64,000 nt of DNA, from NCBI RefSeq assembly GCF_947241125.1, contig NZ_OX365700.1:3380001-3444000 (forward strand). Reading direction: 5' to 3'. A model generated the notes under the pieces. That model was not told the DNA's origin and ran no database searches. It saw only the letters and a list, made by a program, of their open reading frames with translations. The position numbers were made by a program, and so were the translations under genes. This document shows positions 42,981 through 51,663 of the stretch, piece by piece. Source of the stretch: Nitrospira tepida. Lineage in GTDB: Bacteria > Nitrospirota > Nitrospiria > Nitrospirales > Nitrospiraceae. Numbering within the stretch: the stretch's first letter is position 1; each line of letters opens with the position of its first letter.

Positions 42981-44411
42981 TCACGAACGCGCCGGCGCCG
43001 TCTGCTGATCCTGGCGCAGCAGGCGAATCAATGAGGCGGCAGCCGTCGCCTGCACCGCCGCATCCTGGTCACGCAAGGCCTCCTTGAGGTCCGGAATGTG
43101 GTTGCGGTCTCCGATGCGGCCCAGGGACCGGGCCGCGGCAATCCTGGGGCGTGGCAGAGGATCGTGCAGGATCTGATCCAGATAGGCCAGCGCGGCCTGC
43201 CGATTCGGCCCCGCGCCTCGCGCCAGCGCCTTGGCCACCGCCGAACGAGGCCCTGGGTCCTGAGCTCGCATAAGGCCACGCACGGCTTCCTCGATATCCG
43301 GGAAGGGCTCGCCCAATCGGAGCATCGAGTCCACCGCCGCGCCCTTCACCCCCGGATCCGGATCTTGAAACGCCTTTCGGAGAACAGGGACAGCCTCTTT
43401 GTTCCCCAATTCGCCCAACGCAACCGCCGCGCTGGACCGGACCGCCGGAATCTTGTCACTCATCAGCGTGACGAGCGGCTCGAACCCCTCTGCCTTCCCC
43501 AACATGCCCAACGCCGCCGCCGCCCCTCCCCGCACGGACGGTTGTGGATCGCGGCTGCCCGCGATCGCGAATTTCAACCCGCGTGGGTCCTTGAGCTCTC
43601 CCATCACGCGCAAGGCCGTGCTCCGCGCCTCGGGGTTCGCGGCTTGCGCGGCCTGCGTCAGCCCTGCCCAGGATTCCTTATGGCCGAAACGCAGCAGGGC
43701 TCCGATGGCCTGCACCCGCACCATCGGTTGCTCGTCGTTCAGCGCCTGTTCGAGGAATGGTCGTTCGCGCTTGTCGCCGTTGAGCCCGACCGCCCGCACG
43801 ACATTGGCCCGGACCATCGAGGCCTGGTCTTCGATCGCCTTGCGCAGCCTGGCCGACTTCCGGCCGTTCTTCAATTGGCCCAAGGCTTCGGCCGCCAGCG
43901 CGCGGACAAGTCCCGATCCGTCGCTGAGCCCGTCTTCGAGGTCTGGCACCACCGCTTCGGACTCCAACTCCTTCAGCGCCGAATAGGCGGCGCCTCGCAT
44001 TTGCTCGCGCATGTCTTTAAACAACACCCGAATAAACGCCATGGCGACGCCTTCCAAGAGCGCCTCCTCGTCGCGTCCGCGCTCCTGCACCAGGTGGTCA
44101 TAGACATCCAGCGCATCTTTGGGGCGGCCGAGTTCGACCAGCGTCTTGGTCTTGAGCCTGCGCGCCTGGATGGACAGCGCGTTGTTCTCGCCCAGGCGAT
44201 CCAACAACTCCAGAGCCTGGGGATAGCGCCGCTCCACAAACGCGGTTTCCGCCTCCCGTTCGAGGGCCGGAGCAGAGACGCCCTCAGCAGCCCCTGCATC
44301 CTGAACGAGGAACGGCAGGCCTAGGCCCAGCCATACGGCGACCCACCCCACCATTCCCGCCATTCGCGCGAGGAAGCGCGGGAGGATGCGTTTACTGTTG
44401 GTATTCGACAA
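42981..44411 (-). CDS. Exported HEAT-repeat protein
   Basis: This 476-residue protein has a hydrophobic N-terminal helix (MVGWVAVWLGLGLPFLV) that looks like a signal peptide, a TPR-like stretch (ALELLDRLGENNALSIQARRLK), then about eight HEAT/PBS-lyase-type repeats such as LVRALAAEALGQLKN, AVRSSAAVALGELGN and RPRIAAARSLGRIGD. These repeats form a curved binding surface. The apparent TTG start overlaps the previous gene by 20 bases, so translation is likely coupled; the ATG at 44363 is an alternative. It probably serves as a scaffold for the exported copper-protein group (inference). Confidence 0.8.
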   Translation of the reverse strand: MSNTNSKRILPRFLARMAGMVGWVAVWLGLGLPFLVQDAGAAEGVSAPALEREAETAFVERRYPQALELLDRLGENNALSIQARRLKTKTLVELGRPKDALDVYDHLVQERGRDEEALLEGVAMAFIRVLFKDMREQMRGAAYSALKELESEAVVPDLEDGLSDGSGLVRALAAEALGQLKNGRKSARLRKAIEDQASMVRANVVRAVGLNGDKRERPFLEQALNDEQPMVRVQAIGALLRFGHKESWAGLTQAAQAANPEARSTALRVMGELKDPRGLKFAIAGSRDPQPSVRGGAAAALGMLGKAEGFEPLVTLMSDKIPAVRSSAAVALGELGNKEAVPVLRKAFQDPDPGVKGAAVDSMLRLGEPFPDIEEAVRGLMRAQDPGPRSAVAKALARGAGPNRQAALAYLDQILHDPLPRPRIAAARSLGRIGDRNHIPDLKEALRDQDAAVQATAAASLIRLLRQDQQTAPARS

Positions 44412-45333
44412 GGGGTTTGATATCGACCGGATGGCCCAGCGATTCCGGCCCGAATCGGGGATTTTCCATCACCTTGAACGCTGACCGATTGCCCTTCGGC
44501 GCCTCGAGGGCGATGTCCTCGACGAGGCGCCCCTGTGGCCCCACGGTGACCATTCGGGAGACGCCGGGACCGGATTGCGGATGCCAGACGATGAGCTGGT
44601 AGGTGCCGGGCGGTACATGGTCCAGACGGTATGAGCCGTCCGGTCCGGTCACAGCGTAATAGGGATTGTTCACCGCCATGGCCCAGCTTTCCATAAAGGC
44701 ATGGAAGCCACACTGCATGTAGAACGTCCGCCGGCCGCGGTTGAGATAGATCGGCCCGACCAATGATCGTCCAGGCTCATGATCGTGGGTGGCATGTAGA
44801 TCTCCCCGGTGGTGGAGGGCGTTCATCCGCAGCGGCGAATTGAACAGGACCCTCGTCCCGGCCTGCAAGGAAGTCTCATACCCTTGGATGTCGTGCATGA
44901 CCGGATCCATGTTCACCACCTCCACGGCATGGCCGTTGCGCACGATGGTGACAAAGGGCTTGAACTGGCAGTCCCGCGCTTCGATGAGCGGCACCGAGAG
45001 GTCGAACGGCTTGCCGCGCTCCACCCCTTCCAGAAGCACGACGGCGTCCTTGAGCCCGGCCTTCCGGTCCACGACGAAATCATAGAGCAACCGCCAGCCT
45101 TTGCCGTTGGAAATGCGGCCGCAGTATTGCGGATCGGGAAAGGTGATCAGGTTGAATCCCTTGGGCTCAGGCACGTCGCCTTGCAAGGTCACGCGTCCCT
45201 CGATCGTCCCGCCTTCCTTGACCTCGATGACCTCATACGACGATGCCTGCGCCGGAAGCCACAGGGCCAGGACGATCGCGCAGCAGATGAGCCGGCTCAC
45301 GCAGAAACGGGGACGGACCACATGACGGCTCAT
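44392..45333 (-). CDS. Exported C-x2-H-x2-M protein, copy 2
   Basis: This 313-residue protein has a signal peptide (LICCAIVLALWLPAQA) and the same plan as its neighbour: GGTIEGRVTL at the start, the NMDPVMHDIQ segment (His147), the CGFHAFM motif (Cys208, His211, Met214) and a regulatory-like beta domain (DGSYRLDHVPPGTYQLIVWHP). A His-rich loop (HHRGDLHATHDH, 174-185) lies between and could bind extra metal. It is a candidate periplasmic copper protein of a family I cannot name. It is 21 bases downstream of copy 3. Confidence 0.75.
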   Translation of the reverse strand: MSRHVVRPRFCVSRLICCAIVLALWLPAQASSYEVIEVKEGGTIEGRVTLQGDVPEPKGFNLITFPDPQYCGRISNGKGWRLLYDFVVDRKAGLKDAVVLLEGVERGKPFDLSVPLIEARDCQFKPFVTIVRNGHAVEVVNMDPVMHDIQGYETSLQAGTRVLFNSPLRMNALHHRGDLHATHDHEPGRSLVGPIYLNRGRRTFYMQCGFHAFMESWAMAVNNPYYAVTGPDGSYRLDHVPPGTYQLIVWHPQSGPGVSRMVTVGPQGRLVEDIALEAPKGNRSAFKVMENPRFGPESLGHPVDIKPLVEYQQ

Positions 45334-45354
45334 GCCATCACCTCCGAAGACTGT

Positions 45355-46272
45355 TTAGGGTCTCTGCAATTCCAAGGTCGGCCGGATCTCGATCGACCGT
45401 CCGAGCGCTTCCAACCCGAAGTGGGGATTCTCGACGATCTCATGCGCGCTCCGGCGTCCCATCGGCGCCTTGAACTCAAAGGAAGCGGTCGCGGTTTCCC
45501 CGGCCTTCACCGTAATGTTCTGTTGCAACATCGGCCCGGTTTGAGGATGCCAGGCCGTCAATACATAGTCGCCGGGCGGTACCTCCGCCAGGGAAAAACT
45601 TCCGTCCGGTCCCGTGATCGCATAATAGGGATGCTCGATGGCCAACCCCCAACTTTCCATGTAGGCGTGGAACCCGCACTGCATGACGAAGATCCGGCGA
45701 TCCCTGGTCATGCGGACCTTCTGGATCATCGGCTCCCCGGGAATATGCTTGTGGTACTCGGCTCCGACCCCGGACTTGGGATGGTGCGGATTCATCGGCA
45801 AAGGGACGTTGAACAGCACCCGTGGCCCCAGATGCGAGGTCTCATAGGCCTGGATGTCATGCATGACCGGATCCATGTTCACGACCTTGACGTCATGATC
45901 GTCCCGCACCACGGTGACGAAGGGAAGAAACCGGCAATCGCGCGCTTCGATCGTCGGCGGCGTAAAGGCGAACGGCTTGCCACGCTTCACGTCGGCCAAC
46001 ATGACCACCACGTCCTTCAGCCCGCCGTCCTTCGACACGGTGAACTCTTCGAGGATACGCCATCCGGTTCCGGTGGAGATCCGCCCGCAATAGACCGGGT
46101 CCGGAAACGTAATGAGGTTGAATCCTTTGGGAATCGGCTTCCCGCCGGTGATGGTCACCGTTCCGGCAATCGTCCCCCCGTTCACAACAGCCATCTCTTC
46201 ATAGGCGCCCGCTCGGGGCGCAGACCACAGGACCCACATCGCCACGACTGTGACTGCGATTGATCGAACCAT
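45355..46272 (-). CDS. Exported C-x2-H-x2-M protein, copy 3
   Basis: This 305-residue protein has a signal peptide (AVTVVAMWVLWSAPRAGA) and is a close paralogue of copy 2: GGTIAGTVTI, FNLITFPDPVYCGR, NMDPVMHDIQ (His139), CGFHAYM (Cys199, His202, Met205) and a DGSFSLAEVPPGDYVLTAWHP domain. A conserved DC pair (RDCRF) precedes the His segment. It is the first gene after the multicopper oxidase, across a terminator, and may exchange electrons or copper with it (inference). Confidence 0.75.
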   Translation of the reverse strand: MVRSIAVTVVAMWVLWSAPRAGAYEEMAVVNGGTIAGTVTITGGKPIPKGFNLITFPDPVYCGRISTGTGWRILEEFTVSKDGGLKDVVVMLADVKRGKPFAFTPPTIEARDCRFLPFVTVVRDDHDVKVVNMDPVMHDIQAYETSHLGPRVLFNVPLPMNPHHPKSGVGAEYHKHIPGEPMIQKVRMTRDRRIFVMQCGFHAYMESWGLAIEHPYYAITGPDGSFSLAEVPPGDYVLTAWHPQTGPMLQQNITVKAGETATASFEFKAPMGRRSAHEIVENPHFGLEALGRSIEIRPTLELQRP

Positions 46273-46341
46273 GACCGGCCTCCGCTCAACGGCTCACACA
46301 CAGGTATTCGTCAGTCTACAAGACCCTGTCACCAAAAAGAA

Positions 46342-46366
46342 GGGGGAGCCATGTTCTGGCTCCCCC
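46342..46366 (-). terminator. Rho-independent terminator after the multicopper oxidase
   Basis: A perfect 10-bp stem (GGGGGAGCCA and TGGCTCCCCC) with a 5-base loop is followed on the minus strand by TTCTTTTT, 33 bases beyond the stop at 46399. Confidence 0.88.
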
Positions 46367-46398
46367 TCCCACACACGTTCCTCTCGGTCGATGAAACG

Positions 46399-49300
46399 TT
46401 ACCGGGAGGCCACCGGTTGTACCTGAGCCTCAGCCAGTGAATCGGCCTGCGCCTTCTTCACGCCGACCGCAGCCCCGGACAACGGCAGCAACCGTTGATC
46501 GCCGGCCGGCAGGACGCGCACATAGCCCCACTGACCGGACTGCGAGTACGGCAGCCGCTGGTTGCTGTAGGTAAAGTCGCCGGACAACCGGTATGGACCG
46601 CCTGCCGACGGGATGAACGCATCGATGACCTCCGAACCGGAATACTCGACGACGCTGATCATATCCGCGCCGCGCATGTACGGTTCAATCGGCCATTCAT
46701 GCTTCTCCACGCTGAACATGCCGTTCTGCTCGTTGGTCGCGCCCAGAATGTGGATCCGAACCGGATCGCCCGCATGCGCCTCGATGATGGGCGTGACGGG
46801 ATCTTCCGGCTTGTCGGCCACGCAGGGCTGGAACACACGACCCAGCGAGCACCCTAACTCTTCCCGGAACTTGTAGGGCTCGGACCGGTAATTCACCCCC
46901 GTCAGACCCGCCACGTTCTGGACATAGGGCATGAAGCTGGTCCCGATGATGTTGTCTTCGTCCTGGAAGAACAAGGCCGCATCGCGGTAGTTCGTCCGGA
47001 ACTCGTTGCCGGAAATCGTCCGGTCCACGATGACGTCCACCATCCAGGCATTCTTGTTGGACACGTCCGCGCCTGTCTTCGGATCGCGGTACTTGGAGCC
47101 CTTCGGGCCGACCACGATCGCGCCGAACAGACCGTTCCGCGGATTGACCATCGGATTGCCGCCGTCCCACACCAGCGAGGTGATCTCGCCGTTGGCAGGA
47201 TCGGCATAGTAGGTGTACGTGCGGCTCTCACCCGGAGCGACCGTCTGGTCATTCGGATTGTTGCCCACGTTCCAGCCGAGCGAGTCCTTCGGATCGAAGG
47301 CCAGGGACATGGCCGAGAACGAGGCCCGGCTGCTCTTCATCTTGTTTTTCAGGTTGACCTTGATGCAATCCCCCACGTTCACGTGCAGCGTCAGCGGCAT
47401 CGGTTGCGCATTCGCCACCGTGGCGATCTCGTCCTCCAGGACGTAGATCTTCGCGTCAGGATTGGTGATCTGGATCGTCCGCTCGAAGTCCACCTCGATG
47501 GACTCGGGCGCCTTCGCGTTGAACTTCATGTTCGGATAGTCGATCGCGACGACATTGAAGGACTTCACCGGAGCCTCGGCCGGGCAGACCGGAATCGGAG
47601 CCGGAATTTCGTTCCGTCCCGAATACCCGGCTGGGAGCCGCTGCAGGTCCGGCTGTTCCTTGTCGTACACGCGGAGAATACCCCACCCACCTTCAGACAG
47701 CTTGGAAGCGCGTCCGTTGAAGTGGATGTAATCGCCGGCTTGCAGCCGCGGCCCGCCGGCCTTCGGCACCACCAGGTCATACCGTTCGGCGATCCCGATA
47801 TGGATGGAGTTCTTCCGGTTCGCGTCGCCCGCATACCGTTCGGTCAAGAACGTATGGCCGGACAACGTCCACACCATCGACTCGTTCATCAGCGTGTGCA
47901 GCAGGCGGAACACCATCGTATCGCCCACATACGCGCGCAGCAGCGGCGTATAAGGATCGCCATGGATCGCGCTGTTGAACACCTGATGCACGTCGGGATT
48001 GGACGCCAGCCGTTGCGCGATGGGCCCCGCCCGGAAGTTCAAACCGCTCCCCGTGGTATGGGTTCCCCCGTTCAGGAACGGCATGGGCGTCATGTAGATC
48101 TTTTCCGGCATCTGGAACGACACGGTCTTGCCCGCTTCCAGCGCCACCTCGACCGGCTGGCCTGGCGGGTTGCCGGCGGTCACAATGTTCACCGTGTGGG
48201 GGACGGTGTCATGGACCTGCACCATCAATTCACGGAAGCTGCCGTTCACGTTATGCCCGACCGGTTCGATGGTATGAATGTCGGCGATCGGTCCGCTCCG
48301 GATCTGCTTGCCGGTTTTGGGGTCGTGGTAGGTGGACCCGACCGGCTCGGCAATGAAGGTCCCGAAACCGCCGTGCGGCCAAGTGGTCGCGCCGAAGGCG
48401 TGGTCGTGCCAGAACACGGTGCCCACGTCCGCATCGACCCAGAACCGCTGCCGCACGAACTCGACCGTCACGATGTCCTTGGCCGGGTGATCGTGCTTCA
48501 GGCCCTTGGTCAAGGTGATCGTGTTGCCCTTGATCTCCTTGATTCGGGCGACCTCGTTGCCCTTGACGTTATCCGCCCCAACCAGGATCAAGGTCTTGGG
48601 GTGGTATTGGGCGGCATTCTTCACGGTGATGCTGGTGGCCCCCTTCTTGGCAGGCGCCGTCAGCACCGTGTTCATCGGCACCGGCAGCCCCTTCTTGTCC
48701 TTCTTCTCCAGCATCGTGAACGGCCGCACCGATTGCTCATAGGAGAACCCGGTGATCACGCCGTCCGACGCCTGGTTGTCGAACTGAAGGAAGTGCCAAT
48801 GTGTATTGATCTTGGACGCCTGGAAGTTCGTGTAGTCGTCGTCTTCCCATTCGCTGGTCAACGTCCAATCGATGCAGTCATAGATGTTGCCGCGGACGAC
48901 CAGCGGATATTTGAGGTCGTCGTTGGCGCGAATCGCCGCTTCTTCCTCATGCAACACATAGATCAAGCCGGTCTGGTCGATCACAGGCGGCTCCTTGCCC
49001 TGCGCCTTCGCCAGCTTGATCGGGAGCTTGATGAAGTGCACGTTGTAGTGCTTATAGCCCGCATTCTCAGGGCACAAGCTCCACACGCCGTTTTCACCGG
49101 GCTTGGCCTGATCCAGGCTCTCTTCGCCATTGTCATCGCGGCGAATCGGTTCCAGCCACGGCGCGCCGACGTGATTCGGGGAGAACATCACGCGCTTCCC
49201 GAAATGCGGCGTCAGATGCGGCCAGGCCACGCGCCCGGTCGTCGGCTCGAAGGTGATCGGATGCCGCTTGCCCGGATGCGTGGACTTGTACTTGGGATTG

Positions 49301-51270
49301 TCGAACGTGCTTTCCTTCTCCGACATGGCCTTGTTGCCGTCCCAGATCCAATCCAGCACGGTGGCGTCATAGGACAGAATTTGGCCCTTCTCGTCATCCT
49401 TGTGACCGGGCTTGCCCTGCGTCGGCAACTGCATTTCGACCCAGTCCTTGATATTGATGACGGCCGGGTTGCCCTTCCAGTTGCTCTTGCCCTTGTCCAC
49501 GATCTTAAAGCTCTTTCCGAACCAATCGACTGTCGTGCCGACCAGCTTGTCGGAGGTCACGGGGTGCTTGATGCGGCCCTTGCGATCAGGCAGTTCGCGG
49601 AGGTCCGGCATCGTGTCGTTGCGATGGTCCCCGTGCTGCAGCGTGTTATACACCCGCCAATAGCCCCACATGCCCGCCACATAGTGGTGCGCCACGTGGC
49701 AGTGGAAGAGGAAGTCGCCGGCAAGTTGCTGGCACAGGCCCGACCCGCACTCCGTCTCAAGGTCCAGCGCTTCCGACGGTCCGATGACTTCGACGTCGAC
49801 ACGGTCGGTCTTGTGGCGGATGACCGGATACTTCACCGGCCCGTTCACGGAAACCGCCCAGAGGTTCATGTCGTCGATGGCCCGCGGGCTGCGCGGCCAG
49901 CGAATCGTCCCGCCGTGCGGATGGTGGGAATGGAACACCTCCGACCCGCCGTGCACCAGCCGGAACTTCGCCGGATCGCCCAAATAGGACCGCGGAATGG
50001 TCGGGGACGGATCGCCGAACGTATAGGAGCTATAGCCCATCGATTCGTCTTCAAACCCAAAATACTCGTGCTGCACGTGCATGTTGTTGATGCCGAACGG
50101 CTCGCTGCGATAGTTGATCGCGCGGGCGCCAGGCCGATACACGTCCGTCAACGGATCGCGTTGCGGCAGGAAGTCGCCCTTCTTGTTGACCGGGCGGAAC
50201 GCCTCGTCGCCCACTTCGTGATAGATCAACACGAATTCCCGGAAGTCCGGACCCGAGCCGTTGTCGATCATCACCTGCCAGCCACTGCTGGCCGCCTCGT
50301 CCTTGGAGGTCGGATCTCCGAGCGCCTGCAGGTAGGACGAGCCGCGCGGCTCGACGACGAAGGCCCCGAAGAGCCCGAGGACCGTCAACTCGCGATCGTT
50401 GCTGAAGCTGTGGAACTGCTTCACGCCTTCCTGCGCGGCCGGGTGGATGTACCATTCCATCTCCACCGCCTTGTCCGGCTTGGCCACCGAGTCCGGGTTG
50501 GTGGTGGTCGCCGCCTGGCCCGTGGCGCTGATCACCGGATAGGAGCCGTGGATGTGCAGGCTGACTTCGTCCACGCCTTCCAGCTTGTTCTCCAGCTTGA
50601 TCTTGACGCAGTCGCCCTGATTCGCGCGGAGCACGAGCGGCTCGATCCACTGCGCCTGGACGCCGGGGAGCACCGCCCCCGGATCATAGCCTTCCTTCTC
50701 CCGCGCCTCCTTGTTCTTCGTCTCTTCGGCCCGCACCTTGTCGAGGTTTTCCGCCAAGACATACATGTAGCCGGGATAGTAATCGAGCCACTGATTGAGG
50801 GTGATCTCGACGTTAATCGCCTGCACGTTGTACTGCTTGACGGGCGCGTACGCGGGACACTTGCCCCCGCCTTCCATGACCGGTTCGCGGCGCGGATCCG
50901 ACATCAACAGGAGGTCCTGGCCGCCGGCACCATATTGGTGCATCATGGACATGGTGTTGAAGTTCCCCGTGCTGACCTGCTGCACCTGCGGATCCTTGGC
51001 CATCTGCTCCATGATCCGTTGATGCTGCCGCTCAACCTGCGCCGAACGATCCGGGCGGCCCGACATCGCGTCTTCCACGACGGTCTGGCCCTTGAGCTGT
51101 TCCGCCCACTCCGGCGTGGCGTGCCCCATGGAGGTCTTATGGACCGAAGCATGGCCCTCATGGGACGTGTCTTCAGCCGCGCCGACTAGCGGGAGCGCCA
51201 GAAAGGCGCCTGCCGCCAGCAGGCTGACCCAACCATGAAGCGGTTGAATCTGATGGTGATGATTAAGCAT
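46399..51270 (-). CDS. Giant exported multicopper oxidase (MnxG-like)
   Basis: The 1623-residue protein has a signal peptide after a His-rich start, then multiple cupredoxin domains. The first third carries a full set of copper motifs: HIHG (about 239-242), FHSF (287), HSHHPH (447-452) and HCHVAHHYVAGM (523-534, with the T1 Cys and axial Met). A partial second set follows: HWHF (824-827) and HDHAFGATTWPHG (955-967). Length and plan recall MnxG-type manganese oxidases rather than the usual 500-residue laccases, but the substrate is not proven. AAGGAGG precedes the start, and the gene appears to be a single transcript with a promoter at 51485-51513. Confidence 0.85.
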   Translation of the reverse strand: MLNHHHQIQPLHGWVSLLAAGAFLALPLVGAAEDTSHEGHASVHKTSMGHATPEWAEQLKGQTVVEDAMSGRPDRSAQVERQHQRIMEQMAKDPQVQQVSTGNFNTMSMMHQYGAGGQDLLLMSDPRREPVMEGGGKCPAYAPVKQYNVQAINVEITLNQWLDYYPGYMYVLAENLDKVRAEETKNKEAREKEGYDPGAVLPGVQAQWIEPLVLRANQGDCVKIKLENKLEGVDEVSLHIHGSYPVISATGQAATTTNPDSVAKPDKAVEMEWYIHPAAQEGVKQFHSFSNDRELTVLGLFGAFVVEPRGSSYLQALGDPTSKDEAASSGWQVMIDNGSGPDFREFVLIYHEVGDEAFRPVNKKGDFLPQRDPLTDVYRPGARAINYRSEPFGINNMHVQHEYFGFEDESMGYSSYTFGDPSPTIPRSYLGDPAKFRLVHGGSEVFHSHHPHGGTIRWPRSPRAIDDMNLWAVSVNGPVKYPVIRHKTDRVDVEVIGPSEALDLETECGSGLCQQLAGDFLFHCHVAHHYVAGMWGYWRVYNTLQHGDHRNDTMPDLRELPDRKGRIKHPVTSDKLVGTTVDWFGKSFKIVDKGKSNWKGNPAVINIKDWVEMQLPTQGKPGHKDDEKGQILSYDATVLDWIWDGNKAMSEKESTFDNPKYKSTHPGKRHPITFEPTTGRVAWPHLTPHFGKRVMFSPNHVGAPWLEPIRRDDNGEESLDQAKPGENGVWSLCPENAGYKHYNVHFIKLPIKLAKAQGKEPPVIDQTGLIYVLHEEEAAIRANDDLKYPLVVRGNIYDCIDWTLTSEWEDDDYTNFQASKINTHWHFLQFDNQASDGVITGFSYEQSVRPFTMLEKKDKKGLPVPMNTVLTAPAKKGATSITVKNAAQYHPKTLILVGADNVKGNEVARIKEIKGNTITLTKGLKHDHPAKDIVTVEFVRQRFWVDADVGTVFWHDHAFGATTWPHGGFGTFIAEPVGSTYHDPKTGKQIRSGPIADIHTIEPVGHNVNGSFRELMVQVHDTVPHTVNIVTAGNPPGQPVEVALEAGKTVSFQMPEKIYMTPMPFLNGGTHTTGSGLNFRAGPIAQRLASNPDVHQVFNSAIHGDPYTPLLRAYVGDTMVFRLLHTLMNESMVWTLSGHTFLTERYAGDANRKNSIHIGIAERYDLVVPKAGGPRLQAGDYIHFNGRASKLSEGGWGILRVYDKEQPDLQRLPAGYSGRNEIPAPIPVCPAEAPVKSFNVVAIDYPNMKFNAKAPESIEVDFERTIQITNPDAKIYVLEDEIATVANAQPMPLTLHVNVGDCIKVNLKNKMKSSRASFSAMSLAFDPKDSLGWNVGNNPNDQTVAPGESRTYTYYADPANGEITSLVWDGGNPMVNPRNGLFGAIVVGPKGSKYRDPKTGADVSNKNAWMVDVIVDRTISGNEFRTNYRDAALFFQDEDNIIGTSFMPYVQNVAGLTGVNYRSEPYKFREELGCSLGRVFQPCVADKPEDPVTPIIEAHAGDPVRIHILGATNEQNGMFSVEKHEWPIEPYMRGADMISVVEYSGSEVIDAFIPSAGGPYRLSGDFTYSNQRLPYSQSGQWGYVRVLPAGDQRLLPLSGAAVGVKKAQADSLAEAQVQPVASR

Positions 51271-51663
51271 GGACCGGCCTCCTTGCTGTGTTGATGAATC
51301 TGCTGATCAATAAGGACTGAATGAATCGGGCGAGACATGTATCGAAGCGTCCACACGAGCGATTCCGGCAGTGACGACAGACGTTTGTTGAACGAGGGCT
51401 TTCACCGAAGGGGACTCTGTGGTCACGGCAGGCATGCAGACTAGGTTGTGACTAATTATGATGATGTCGCAAAAAGACGAGCCCAAGATACTCAAGTTGA
51501 GGAAACGTGTCAACCCTCAAACACGCGGCCAGACCGACGTTCTTTCGATTCGTTCTGACCTTGCGAGGACCGGTTTTATGTGTCCAGTTCGACTCCATCG
51601 GCGACGCGCGGCACGAGCCCGTGAGTTCCTTCATCCGGTCCAGTTGTGAGATAATGCCGCGAT
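51271..51663. other. Divergent intergenic region between the multicopper oxidase and the APC permease
   Basis: This 393-base stretch holds the likely multicopper oxidase promoter at 51485-51513 and no reading frame that I trust. A leader of about 200 bases would precede the oxidase. No clear plus-strand promoter for the permease was found. Confidence 0.5.
51485..51513 (-). promoter_or_regulatory. Promoter for the multicopper oxidase
   Basis: On the minus strand a perfect TTGACA is followed after 17 bases by TATCTT (four of six -10 matches). The start codon lies about 210 bases downstream, leaving room for leader control. Confidence 0.55.

Noticed and set aside
47383-51189. A 1268-residue plus-strand open frame opposite the multicopper oxidase
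   Set aside because: It mirrors the oxidase codons, is rich in His, Arg and Leu, and has no domain or ribosome site. It is an antisense shadow.
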